Notes under the pieces: model-generated
What the model saw: the letters and a program-made list of their open reading frames with translations, nothing else
Database searches by the model: none
What the model was told of the DNA's origin: nothing
In this document: in pieces, positions 1-6,106 of the stretch
Position numbering within the stretch: the stretch's first letter is position 1
Layout: each line of letters opens with the position of its first letter
Program-made: the position numbers and the translations under genes
Source of the DNA: Anaerolineae bacterium
GTDB lineage: Bacteria; Chloroflexota; Anaerolineae; Aggregatilineales; Phototrophicaceae
Length of the DNA stretch: 6,405 nt
Direction: 5' to 3'
NCBI GenBank assembly: GCA_014379235.1
Contig: JACMMD010000703.1
Coordinates: forward strand, 1-6,405

Positions 1-361
1 TAATAATTTGACTATTTGAATTGGCAATTGAGACCACATTTCGATCTCGACGGTAGCCTTCTGCCATGTAGAGAACTACGAAATCTCGAAATGTGGCGTC
101 TTTCAGTAATTCCGGCGCTTCTTCCCAACCGCGTTGATATGCTTGTTGGCGCAGCGCGGCGGCATTATCTCTGTTTTTGTGCGAGGCTCTGAGCCGTGCC
201 GCGCTTTGCTTTTCAGTCTGCGGGATGGGAAGGTCTTTGATCCAGCCATAAATGGTTGTCTTGGGGAGTTTGAGGCACTCAATGATTTCATCGAGCGTCA
301 TCTGCTTTTCGGTTCTAAGTTGGATTGCTTTTGCGCGTAGGTGAGCGTATTTGTATGCCAT
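1..361 (-). CDS. HTH-domain protein, probable LAGLIDADG-like C-terminal domain (3' part missing)
   Basis: An open frame of 120 codons runs from ATG at 361 down to base 2 and off the left edge, so the C-terminus is missing. Residues about 20-45 (MTLDEIIECLKLPKTTIYGW) look like a helix-turn-helix, with TTIYGW as the recognition helix. Residues 50-85 are rich in Lys, Arg and Gln and probably helical. Residues 93-120 contain LYMAEGYRR and VVSIANSNSQ. That order matches, as I recall, a bacterial family with an N-terminal HTH followed by a 'LYWGEG...NSDP' segment that resembles a LAGLIDADG homing-endonuclease fold. A DNA-binding or regulatory role is inferred; nuclease activity is not shown. ATG 361 has AAAGG nine bases upstream, while the in-frame ATG at 367 is only three bases from it. 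It lies 69 bases downstream of the NYN gene on the same strand, so cotranscription is possible. Confidence 0.68.
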   Translation of the reverse strand, partial: MAYKYAHLRAKAIQLRTEKQMTLDEIIECLKLPKTTIYGWIKDLPIPQTEKQSAARLRASHKNRDNAAALRQQAYQRGWEEAPELLKDATFRDFVVLYMAEGYRRDRNVVSIANSNSQII

Positions 362-401
362 GAGCATTCGCCTTTGCAGAGTCACATAATCCGCTAAGAT
401 T

Positions 402-434
402 CTAACGCGAATTGCTCATCGTGCAAAATGTTAG
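402..434 (-). other. Inverted repeat after the NYN gene
   Basis: The outer arms are CTAAC (402-406) and GTTAG (430-434), the inner arms TTGC (412-415) and GCAA (423-426). The structure overlaps the TAA stop of the NYN gene (431-433). Read on the minus strand it has no following T-run, so it is at best a weak terminator or mRNA 3' structure. Confidence 0.3.
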
Positions 435-922
435 CGCTTCTTTTTCTTGGGGCGATCCGCGAACAGCTTGAGCCATTCATCGACTTCTTTGGGCGAGAGA
501 TGCACATCAGCGGCTTCGCCTGCGTCGATTTTCTTGGGGTCGGGTTTCGCAGGTGGACGCAGCAGCGCGGCGAACTCCGGCGAACGCAAAACTGCCATGC
601 GCCGTTCGCGGGCAGCATCTAACACCACGTTATCCGACGAAACCACCGTCCACGGCTGAGGGTTGCGCTCGGCGCGGATGCGGGACAGCATCACTGAGTC
701 GGCGGTTTGATGGTGCGGCGCGAAGATCACCTGAACAGCGCTGGTGGACATACGTGATTGTCCGCCGGGAAGCCCGTTATCGAAGATGACGACACAGTGT
801 TTACTGGTGCGCGCCGCGAAACCGCTCAATTTTTGAACAAGCTGCGCCTCGTCATTGGGGTCGTCAAGCGAAATATCAGGCAGTTGGCCAATGAGATTAT
901 GGCCGTCGATGAGGTAGGGCAT
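431..922 (-). CDS. YacP-like NYN-domain putative RNase
   Basis: The product has 163 residues and resembles the YacP/DUF901 family (NYN domain, PIN-like nuclease fold), which includes Bacillus Rae1/YacP, a ribosome-associated mRNA endonuclease. The N-terminus PYLIDGHNLI carries the first acidic residue (D6). Further acids fit the active-site pattern: FDNG (D48), TADSVML (D75) and VSSDNVVLDAA (D97 and D102). These acids would coordinate metal for RNA cleavage; this is family knowledge, not shown here. The tail (residues 158-163) is a strongly basic RPKKKKR-type end, perhaps for RNA or ribosome binding. ATG at 922 was chosen because family members start just before the IDGHN strand. A TTG at 937 would add five residues. 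Neither start has a clear Shine-Dalgarno sequence. A promoter candidate lies about 60 bases upstream. Fold assignment is firm; the exact substrate is unknown. Confidence 0.87.
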   Translation of the reverse strand: MPYLIDGHNLIGQLPDISLDDPNDEAQLVQKLSGFAARTSKHCVVIFDNGLPGGQSRMSTSAVQVIFAPHHQTADSVMLSRIRAERNPQPWTVVSSDNVVLDAARERRMAVLRSPEFAALLRPPAKPDPKKIDAGEAADVHLSPKEVDEWLKLFADRPKKKKR

Positions 923-989
923 GGGTCGAATAACCAATCATCTGTTAGAGCGCGGGCATTCATTTGCTTCGCCGCACTCCATCTGTCAT

Positions 990-1019
990 TGTATACCACG
1001 AGGTTATAAGATTTGTCAC
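990..1019 (-). promoter_or_regulatory. Candidate promoter for the NYN gene
   Basis: On the minus strand, -35 GTGACA (1014-1019, five of six matches) is followed after 18 bases by -10 TATACA (990-995), preceded by TGG as an extended -10. Transcription would start near 983, about 60 bases before the ATG at 922. It diverges from the promoter at 1060-1088. Confidence 0.45.
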
Positions 1020-1059
1020 AACTTCTAACCGCAAACCGACGCTGCGATCTTGCGCTGCG

Positions 1060-1088
1060 TTGCCGCCCTTCCTGCCCTGTGCTACACT
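1060..1088 (+). promoter_or_regulatory. Candidate promoter for the LysM/lamin-tail gene
   Basis: -35 TTGCCG (1060-1065), a 17-base spacer and -10 TACACT (1083-1088), with TGC directly before the -10 as an extended element. The predicted start near 1095 gives a 40-base leader before the ATG at 1135. Confidence 0.5.
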
Positions 1089-1134
1089 TCTGGCTTGGCT
1101 TACCGCCTCATTGAAGGCGTTAGGAAGGGGGAGT

Positions 1135-2175
1135 ATGCGGCGTCGCTCACTCATCACTTTTATCATCATGAACGTCCTGATCTCGCTTGGCGTGGCCTTT
1201 GGCGTGATTTCGCTGTTCGGTCAGCGAGAACCATCGTCATCGGGCGTTCAGGTTGTGACGGTTGAAATACGTATTACGTCTACTCCAAACCCTGACGCTT
1301 CGCCGCAGATCATCATCGTCACGGCGACACCGCTTCCCGGAACAGAATTGGCGCTGCTGCCGACTGGCTTATTTGATGATGCACTCAGTACGCCTGACCT
1401 GACGCGCAGTCCCGCGCCGACGATTGACCCGGCGATCATCGGGGAAGATGTAGACCTTCAGGGGACGGCTACCGCGCTGCCTGAAAATTGTATTCCTTAC
1501 GTCTTAAAAGACGGCGATACGCCCTTTGGCATCGCTGAAGAATATGGTGCGGATGGTTTCGCACTGATGGAAATTAACGGGTTAGATGACACTGCTGCAT
1601 CCTTATTGCAGATCGGCGATGTGTTGATTGTGCCGTTAGCGGGCTGCACACTGACGGCTGCGGATATTGTGGGAGAGGAAGCAGCAAGCGCGCTCTCTGC
1701 CGAAGAAACGCTCGAAGAGGAAACTGAAGAACCTACCGCTGGCCCCAGCAGTACACCATCGCGGACTCCGGTTCGCACGAATACGCCGACGCCGACCTTC
1801 ACGCCATCGCTCACCAACACTCCATCGGATACGCCGACGGTGACGCTGCCGCCAACTGCGGCCAACGCTCAGATCGAAGTCACGGGTATCACGTCACCCG
1901 GCGATGTGACGGCGGAAGCGGTGACTATTCGCAACAATGGCAATACCGTCAACGTGACAGGCTGGACGCTGCGCGACAACGATGGCAACGCCTACACGTT
2001 CCCGGAGCAAATCCTGTTCTCGAACGCGACAGTGACGGTCTATACTCGCGTCGGTGATAACACGCCGATTGCGTTGTATTGGGGTCGCAGTCAGGGCGTG
2101 TGGGGTCAAGAAGGCGACGCGGTGACGCTTGCCGATGAAGATGGCGCGGTGCAGTCAACGCTGCGTGTTCCATAG
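1135..2175 (+). CDS. Membrane-anchored LysM and lamin-tail domain envelope protein
   Basis: The product has 346 residues. Residues 2-4 are Arg and 6-28 form one hydrophobic helix without a clear cleavage site, so the protein is probably anchored with its body outside. Residues 38-66 contain VTVEI and IIIVTATP, a pattern common in Chloroflexota surface proteins. A LysM domain (about 120-168) shows YVLKDGDTPFGIAEEYG, MEINGL and LQIGDVLIVP; LysM binds N-acetylglucosamine glycans such as peptidoglycan. The only two cysteines, C119 and C171, bracket it. An acidic stretch (181-199) and a Thr-Pro linker (about 200-245) lead to a lamin-tail (LTD) domain (247-346) with GWTLRDNDGNAYTFP and ALYWG. ATG 1135 follows AGGAAGGGGG and starts directly at the anchor. 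A longer frame from TTG 964 would run through the promoter region and is not supported. A cell-wall-bound scaffold or adhesin role is inference. Confidence 0.88.
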   Translation: MRRRSLITFIIMNVLISLGVAFGVISLFGQREPSSSGVQVVTVEIRITSTPNPDASPQIIIVTATPLPGTELALLPTGLFDDALSTPDLTRSPAPTIDPAIIGEDVDLQGTATALPENCIPYVLKDGDTPFGIAEEYGADGFALMEINGLDDTAASLLQIGDVLIVPLAGCTLTAADIVGEEAASALSAEETLEEETEEPTAGPSSTPSRTPVRTNTPTPTFTPSLTNTPSDTPTVTLPPTAANAQIEVTGITSPGDVTAEAVTIRNNGNTVNVTGWTLRDNDGNAYTFPEQILFSNATVTVYTRVGDNTPIALYWGRSQGVWGQEGDAVTLADEDGAVQSTLRVP

Positions 2176-2209
2176 ATAGCATTGATAAGCGATTTTGATA
2201 ACGTTGAAT

Positions 2210-2244
2210 GGGCGCCGCACAAACGAAGTTTGACCGCGTCGCCC
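2210..2244 (+). other. Inverted repeat in the 1135-2175 / DUF1992 spacer
   Basis: The outer arms are GGGCG (2210-2214) and CGCCC (2240-2244). The inner hairpin is CAAAC (2220-2224), loop GAA, GTTTG (2228-2232). No T-run follows, so an intrinsic terminator is unlikely. It could slow or partly end transcription of the envelope-protein gene. Otherwise the 108-base spacer shows no good promoter. Confidence 0.3.
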
Positions 2245-2283
2245 TTACCAATAATGCCCAGACAGCTTGTACAAGGTAGAGTG

Positions 2284-2784
2284 ATGACGGATTGGGGATC
2301 GCTGATTGAGGAAGAGATCAAGAAGGCGATAGGCGATGGCAGGCTGGGAAATCTGCCGGGAGCGGGCAAGCCGTTGAAGTTGGACGATAACCCCTACACG
2401 CCCGATGACCTGCGATTGTCCTACAAGATTTTGTTGGATAACGATCTCGCGCCCGAATGGATTCTGATTGGGCGATCAATCGAGGAACGCAGCGCCCGAT
2501 TGCTAGAAAATATGCAGCGCGGATTGCGGGCCTACAAGGGTGCGCTCAACGATGCTTACCGGGCCGCAATCACAGACGCGGCAGCCGGACAGCATCGCCA
2601 CGAACGGGCCGAAGCGACGTGGCAGCGCGCCATCGCCACATTTGAAGAAGCAGCAGCGGTCATCAACAACGAAATCTTGAACTACAACCTCAAAGTTCCG
2701 CAGGGGATTTCGCACAAGGCAAACTTCAACGTTCAACGGCAAATAAAACGCCTCATTGATGCACAAGCTCAAGCGCATAGATGA
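2284..2784 (+). CDS. DUF1992 (DnaJ-homologue subfamily C member 28-like) protein
   Basis: The product has 166 residues. Residues 1-70 match the DUF1992 conserved domain: MTDWGSLIEEEIKKAIGDG, then the hallmark NLPGAGKPLKLDD (23-35), DLRLSYKILLDNDLAPEWI (42-60) and a helical follow-on. Residues 70-166 are mostly helical, with INNEILNYNLKVP (127-139), also typical of longer family members. There is no J domain, so 'DnaJ-like' names only the shared segment with eukaryotic DNAJC28. The biochemical function is unknown. ATG 2284 has AAGG seven bases upstream; a GTG directly before it is an alternative. A longer in-frame extension from TTG 2182 carries no family signal and was left out. It may be cotranscribed with the envelope-protein gene 108 bases upstream, but the contexts look unrelated. 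Confidence 0.85.
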   Translation: MTDWGSLIEEEIKKAIGDGRLGNLPGAGKPLKLDDNPYTPDDLRLSYKILLDNDLAPEWILIGRSIEERSARLLENMQRGLRAYKGALNDAYRAAITDAAAGQHRHERAEATWQRAIATFEEAAAVINNEILNYNLKVPQGISHKANFNVQRQIKRLIDAQAQAHR

Positions 2785-2809
2785 GGCGGATTGGTAGCGA
2801 AAGATCAGC

Positions 2810-2841
2810 CTGCGCCGTTCAACAATAGATTGATAGCGCAG
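2810..2841. terminator. Hairpin between converging genes (weak terminator candidate)
   Basis: Arms CTGCGC (2810-2815) and GCGCAG (2836-2841) enclose a second short stem, TCAA (2819-2822) with TTGA (2830-2833). It lies 25 bases after the DUF1992 stop, where transcription from both sides meets. No T-run follows on either strand, so termination would have to be weak or assisted. Confidence 0.35.
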
Positions 2842-2845
2842 TGTT

Positions 2846-2871
2846 CAGCGAAAGACTAGACGTTTTCGCTG
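2846..2871. terminator. Perfect 8-bp hairpin over the tatA stop codon (bidirectional terminator candidate)
   Basis: Arms CAGCGAAA (2846-2853) and TTTCGCTG (2864-2871) pair perfectly around a 10-base loop that holds the tatA stop codon (2856-2858). It sits at the end of the convergent gene pair. Neither strand has a proper T-run after the stem, so it may instead protect mRNA 3' ends. Confidence 0.4.
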
Positions 2872-3059
2872 TTGGTATTCGGGTCAACAACCGTTGTTGT
2901 TTCGTCGCGCTTGTTCTTGCTGCCATCATCCAGACCGCGCCGGAAGTTGGCTACAGCGCTGCCGAGTTCGCCGCCGATGCGGGAGACACGACCTACGCCG
3001 AATAGGAGCAGGACAATCGCAAGGATGATGAGTAGTTCCCCACCGCCGAGGCTCGGCAT
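2856..3059 (-). CDS. tatA: Twin-arginine translocase subunit TatA
   Basis: The product has 67 residues, short for TatA but with its full core. The N-terminus MPSLGGGELLII has the Glu at position 8 typical of the family. Residues 8-21 form the single transmembrane helix ending in the conserved Phe-Gly hinge (F20-G21). An amphipathic helix follows (about 25-43, with GGELGSAVANFRRGL), then a polar tail. TatA forms the oligomeric pore of the Tat pathway, which exports folded proteins with twin-arginine signals. ATG 3059 has GAGGA eight bases upstream. A TTG at 3074 overlaps that site and was rejected. The gene stands alone; tatC is not in the window. It diverges from dnaX and has its own promoter with a perfect TATAAT. 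Assignment to TatA/E rather than TatB rests on the FG hinge and short length. Confidence 0.9.
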   Translation of the reverse strand: MPSLGGGELLIILAIVLLLFGVGRVSRIGGELGSAVANFRRGLDDGSKNKRDETTTVVDPNTNSENV

Positions 3060-3102
3060 AATATTTATCCTCAACTCTTATACATCGAATCAATCAATGA
3101 CT

Positions 3103-3111
3103 ATTATACCA
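3103..3111 (-). promoter_or_regulatory. Extended -10 promoter of tatA
   Basis: On the minus strand a perfect TATAAT (3103-3108) is preceded directly by TGG (3109-3111). I see no good -35 at 16-18 bases, which is tolerated by extended -10 promoters. Transcription would start near 3096, giving a leader of about 37 bases before the ATG at 3059. Confidence 0.55.
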
Positions 3112-3181
3112 CCTGCCCACCAACAGGGGATGGGTTTCTTTGGCGGCACTCATCTATTACAATCCTTTCGCTTAATATGCG

Positions 3182-3210
3182 TTGCTCATACCGCACATTC
3201 GTGCTAAAAT
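3182..3210 (+). promoter_or_regulatory. Promoter of the dnaX-ybaB-recR cluster
   Basis: -10 TAAAAT (3205-3210) is preceded by TGC, and a weak -35 TTGCTC (3182-3187) lies 17 bases upstream. Transcription would start near 3217, just before the AGGAG at 3221, so the mRNA leader would be only about 18 bases. Confidence 0.5.
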
Positions 3211-3234
3211 TCGCTTGATGAGGAGTGAATAATT

Positions 3235-4887
3235 TTGCCTGAACAAGCGCTGTATTTGAAATGGCGACCCACCTCGTTTAGCGATATGGTGGGTCAGGAA
3301 CACGTTGTGCGTACACTGCGTAATGCCCTCAAGAGCGGGCGTGTGCGCCATGCTTATCTGTTCAGCGGCCCGCGTGGAACGGGCAAAACGACAACGGCGC
3401 GGCTGCTGGCGAAAGCTGTCAACTGTCAGCACGAGGACACCGATCAGCGCCCGTGTAATGAATGCGCCAACTGCGTGGCCATCAACGAAGGCCGTTATAT
3501 GGATTTGATTGAGATCGATGCCGCGACGCATACGGGCGTGGACGACGTGCGCGACCTGCGCGACAAGATCGCTTTCGCTCCCGGCGAAGGGCGCTACAAG
3601 GTCTACATCATCGACGAAGTTCACCGCTTCACGGGCAACGCTTTCGATGCGCTGTTGAAAACCCTAGAAGAACCGCCTGAACATGCGGTGTTCGTGCTGG
3701 CGACTACGGAAATTGACAAAGTGCCCGCAACCATCAAAAGCCGCTGCTTGCAGTTCGAGTTCCGGCGCATTTCGACGCAGGAAGTGGCTGATCGTTTGGC
3801 GCAGATTGCGGCATCGGAAGGCTTGCAGATCGAGCGCGAGGCGTTGGAGTTGATCGCCCGCGAAGGCACGGGCAGCGCCCGCGACAGTATCAGCCTGCTC
3901 GATCAAATCGTCGCTGACCCCAACGAAGTGATTACGTTAGAACTGGCGCAGCGCATTCTCGGCACGGCCAACAGCCGCGCTATCCGTGAACTCGCGGACG
4001 CGATTATCAACGAGGACGCGGCGGGCGGATTGCAAGCGCTCAACGCGGCGGTGGATGCAGGCAGCGACCCGCGTCAGCTTGGACAGCAAATGGTCGATTA
4101 CTTACGTGCGCTGCTGCTGACGCAAACGGGCAGTGCTGAACTGGTCAAAGCGTCCAGCGATGAGCGAGCGATGTATCAGCAGCAAGCCGCTGCGATTGAT
4201 CGCGCCAAACTGCTCAAGTCGATTCGCGCCTTTAATGACGCGGTGAATAATTATCGCGGCGGTTGGCAGCCGCAGTTATCGTTGGAACTGGCGCTGCTCG
4301 AAAGCCTGCGCGCTTCATCTAGCGAAGGTTCTCATGCTGCTCCGGCGCAATATGCGTCGCAGACAGTTGCCGCTGCGCCCGATCAAAAACAGATCGAGCG
4401 AATGGTCGCGGCTTATCTGAAAAAGGTTGGCGCGACTCAATCCGGCGGCGCAGAGTTTGAAGCATCCCCTGAACCGAGTGTTCCCTTAACCACAGGCGGC
4501 CCGGCTGTTATCGAAGTTTCGGTTATTCGCAGCCAATGGGTCAACATTCAGCGCACGGCTAAAACGCACAGCCCATCGCTGCCCGCGCTGCTCGACCATG
4601 CGAAAGTCGTCAAGGTCGATGGTCAGATGGTGGTGATCGGTGTGCCGAACGATGTGTTCCGCGACAAACTGGATACGCCCGACAAACGCAAGGCGCTGGA
4701 ACGGGTTCTGCGTGAGGTGTTGAAGGTCGATGTCGGGGCGCGGATTGTGCTGCTCAATCAGGAACAGGTGGCCAACACGCCTGAAAATTGGACGGCGGAA
4801 TCACCGGGTGCTGATGATCCACTTCTCTCGTTAGGGCGAGAGTTGGGCGGAACTGTGCGCTTGAGCAATGACGAAAATGAAGGCTAA
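3235..4887 (+). CDS. dnaX: DNA polymerase III clamp-loader subunit tau/gamma
   Basis: The 550-residue product is the ATPase core of the clamp loader, which opens and loads the sliding clamp at replication forks. Visible motifs in order: Walker A GPRGTGKT (45-52); four zinc-binding cysteines C64, C74, C77, C80; Walker B VYIIDEVH (123-130); LLKTLEEPPEHAVFVLATTE with sensor 1 (140-159); the SRC motif (169-171); sensor 2 GSARDSISLLDQ (213-224). A collar domain follows to about 360, then a variable linker (360-420). A C-terminal domain (about 425-510, with SQWVNIQRTAK and MVVIGVPNDVFRDKL) resembles that of Gram-positive DnaX rather than E. coli tau. The start is TTG, supported by AGGAG (3221-3225) nine bases upstream and by MPEQALYLKWRP, the normal N-terminus. 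A possible frameshift site lies at codons 396-397. First gene of the cluster with ybaB and recR. Confidence 0.97.
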   Translation: MPEQALYLKWRPTSFSDMVGQEHVVRTLRNALKSGRVRHAYLFSGPRGTGKTTTARLLAKAVNCQHEDTDQRPCNECANCVAINEGRYMDLIEIDAATHTGVDDVRDLRDKIAFAPGEGRYKVYIIDEVHRFTGNAFDALLKTLEEPPEHAVFVLATTEIDKVPATIKSRCLQFEFRRISTQEVADRLAQIAASEGLQIEREALELIAREGTGSARDSISLLDQIVADPNEVITLELAQRILGTANSRAIRELADAIINEDAAGGLQALNAAVDAGSDPRQLGQQMVDYLRALLLTQTGSAELVKASSDERAMYQQQAAAIDRAKLLKSIRAFNDAVNNYRGGWQPQLSLELALLESLRASSSEGSHAAPAQYASQTVAAAPDQKQIERMVAAYLKKVGATQSGGAEFEASPEPSVPLTTGGPAVIEVSVIRSQWVNIQRTAKTHSPSLPALLDHAKVVKVDGQMVVIGVPNDVFRDKLDTPDKRKALERVLREVLKVDVGARIVLLNQEQVANTPENWTAESPGADDPLLSLGRELGGTVRLSNDENEG

Positions 4888-4895
4888 GGGCGGCG

Positions 4896-4932
4896 TTTCA
4901 ATCTAGCCTCAGCAGCGCTACAATAGCGTTGT
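4896..4932 (+). promoter_or_regulatory. Possible internal promoter and hairpin between dnaX and ybaB
   Basis: TACAAT (4919-4924, five of six matches) lies 17 bases after a weak TTTCAA (4896-4901) and could start a ybaB-recR transcript near 4931. The same bases form a hairpin: arm 4912-4920 with arm 4924-4932 around loop CAA, its core CGCTA/TAGCG, two G-U pairs outside. No T-run follows, so termination after dnaX is unlikely. Either reading is tentative. Confidence 0.3.
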
Positions 4933-4980
4933 AAGGCTCGGCTCTACACACGATTTACAGACCAATAAGAGAGGTGAACG

Positions 4981-5373
4981 ATGTCAAAACGTCGCGGCGG
5001 TATGCCCGGTGGAATGCCGGGTGGTCTATCCGGCGGTGCTGGCGGGATGGGCGGCATGATGAAGCAGTTCCAGAAGATGCAGCAGGATATGGAAGAGGCG
5101 CAGCAGGCGCTCGAACAGGAAACGGTTGAAGTGTCCGTTGGCGGCGGCGCGGTTACGATTGTCATCACCGGACATCAGCGCGTGCAGTCGATCACCATCA
5201 ATCCCGAAGCCGTCGATACGTCTGACGAGGAATGGCTCAAAGACTTGCAAGACCTTGTTTTGATCGGTGTCAATCAGGCGATTGAGAAAAGCCAAACGAT
5301 GGCGGCTGATCGTCTCGGCGCGATCACTGGCGGTATGGATATGGGCGGCCTCGGCGGCTTGCTCGGCATGTAA
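4981..5373 (+). CDS. ybaB: YbaB/EbfC family nucleoid-associated protein
   Basis: The product has 130 residues, against about 105-110 in E. coli and Bacillus. The family core covers about 24-117: MMKQFQKMQQDMEEAQQALEQ is the first helix, VEVSVGGGAVTIVITGHQRVQSITINPEAV the central sheet, and DEEWLKDLQDLVLIGVNQAIEKSQ the second helix. Family members are small dimers that bind DNA and are often encoded between dnaX and recR, as here. Both ends are unusual: residues 6-26 are Gly/Met/Pro-rich, including a repeated GGMPG, and residues 117-130 are again Gly/Met-rich. The start ATG follows GAGGTG (4971-4976) at normal spacing, so the N-terminal extension is real. It lies 93 bases after dnaX and 41 bases before recR. 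Links to recombination or chromosome packing are inference from the family. Confidence 0.94.
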   Translation: MSKRRGGMPGGMPGGLSGGAGGMGGMMKQFQKMQQDMEEAQQALEQETVEVSVGGGAVTIVITGHQRVQSITINPEAVDTSDEEWLKDLQDLVLIGVNQAIEKSQTMAADRLGAITGGMDMGGLGGLLGM

Positions 5374-5414
5374 CATCGCCCGTTAAACGAGTAGAACGAT
5401 AGCGAAACGCTCAC

Positions 5415-6017
5415 ATGAGTAAAGCTGTACCTGAGCCGGTCACGCGGCTAATTGATTCTCTGTCAAGGCTGCCGGGTGTCGGTCCGAAAACGGCCTCGCG
5501 CCTGACGTACTATCTGCTGCGTTCGCCGGATGATTTATCGCAAGAACTGGCGATTTCGTTGCAGGAGTTGAAGACCAAAACGCGCTTCTGCCCGATTTGC
5601 AATAACATCACTGTCGAAGTCCCATGCGGTATCTGTGGTGATGATGAGCGCGATCATCGTACCGTTGTCGTGGTCGAAGAACCGCTCGACGTGCTGGCGA
5701 TAGAACGCACCGGCAGTTACGAAGGCGTCTATCATGTGCTGCACGGGGCGATTTCGCCTGTGAATGGTATCGGGCCGGATGATCTCAAGATTCGAGAACT
5801 CGTCGGGCGAGTCGATAAGGGCGATATTCTGGAAGTGATCGTCGCTACCAACCCCGGCCTTGAAGGCGATGCGACAGCCAAATACATCAAGCGCGAACTG
5901 GATTCTAAAGGCGTGAAAATAACATGGCTGGCGCGGGGTATTCCGACGGGTGGCGATCTGGAGTACGTCGACTCAGTGACATTGATGCGCGCGCTGCAAG
6001 GTCGCGGCGAGCTTTAA
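5415..6017 (+). CDS. recR: Recombination mediator protein RecR
   Basis: The product has 200 residues, the usual RecR length. An N-terminal helix-hairpin-helix (about 8-35, LSRLPGVGPKTASRL) binds DNA. A zinc finger uses C59, C62, C71 and C74. The Toprim domain (about 80-175) shows VVVEEPLDVLAIERTG, YHVLHGAISPVNGIG and EVIVATNPGLEGDATAKYI. The C-terminus has ARGIPTGGDLEYVDSVTLMRAL, the standard Walker-B-like end. RecR rings, with RecO and sometimes RecF, help load RecA onto gapped DNA coated with single-strand binding protein. No clear Shine-Dalgarno precedes ATG 5415, though a small AGCG/CGCT hairpin (5401-5411) does; translation may depend on coupling with ybaB 41 bases upstream. No terminator is visible between recR and the rRNA promoter that starts 18 bases later. 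Confidence 0.97.
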   Translation: MSKAVPEPVTRLIDSLSRLPGVGPKTASRLTYYLLRSPDDLSQELAISLQELKTKTRFCPICNNITVEVPCGICGDDERDHRTVVVVEEPLDVLAIERTGSYEGVYHVLHGAISPVNGIGPDDLKIRELVGRVDKGDILEVIVATNPGLEGDATAKYIKRELDSKGVKITWLARGIPTGGDLEYVDSVTLMRALQGRGEL

Positions 6018-6035
6018 AACTTTGTGAAGTGGGTG

Positions 6036-6064
6036 TTGACAGTATCATCATCGAATGTTAATAT
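6036..6064 (+). promoter_or_regulatory. rRNA operon promoter P1
   Basis: A perfect -35 TTGACA (6036-6041), a 17-base spacer and -10 TAATAT (6059-6064) preceded by TGT as an extended element. The predicted start is near 6071. It lies 18 bases after the recR stop and about 276 bases before 16S rRNA, the normal distance for an upstream tandem rRNA promoter. Confidence 0.78.
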
Positions 6065-6080
6065 GTGAACACATCGAAGT

Positions 6081-6105
6081 CGGATGGCAGTACCAACCCC
6101 ATCCG
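6081..6105 (+). other. Leader hairpin before boxA copy 1
   Basis: Arms CGGATGG (6081-6087) and CCATCCG (6099-6105) pair perfectly over 7 bp around an 11-base loop. It starts about ten bases after the predicted P1 start and ends one base before the first boxA, the place of a boxB-type hairpin in rRNA leaders. Confidence 0.5.
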
Positions 6106-6106
6106 C

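Noticed and set aside
134..340. Plus-strand open frame of 68 codons near the left edge
   Set aside because: The minus strand of the same bases carries a recognisable HTH protein; the plus frame has no family signal or Shine-Dalgarno.
964..1134. N-terminal extension of the LysM/lamin-tail protein from a TTG at 964
   Set aside because: It would bury the anchor helix and run through the promoter at 1060-1088; ATG 1135 has a strong Shine-Dalgarno and starts right before the anchor.
1497..1865. 122-codon open frame on the minus strand
   Set aside because: It is the antisense of the Thr-Pro-rich linker and LysM region; its Val/Ser/Gly repeats only mirror that composition.
2230..2255. Promoter TTGACC ... 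AATAAT before the DUF1992 gene
   Set aside because: The spacer is only 14 bases and the -35 lies inside an inverted repeat.
2182..2283. N-terminal extension of the DUF1992 protein from a TTG at 2182
   Set aside because: The extra 34 residues show no family signal, while ATG 2284 has AAGG at good spacing and matches the usual family start.
3172..3624. 150-codon open frame on the minus strand over the start of dnaX
   Set aside because: It overlaps the certain dnaX coding region and promoter and resembles no known family.
5026..5376. 116-codon open frame on the minus strand over ybaB
   Set aside because: It is the antisense of a clear YbaB gene; His/Leu-rich composition fits a shadow frame.
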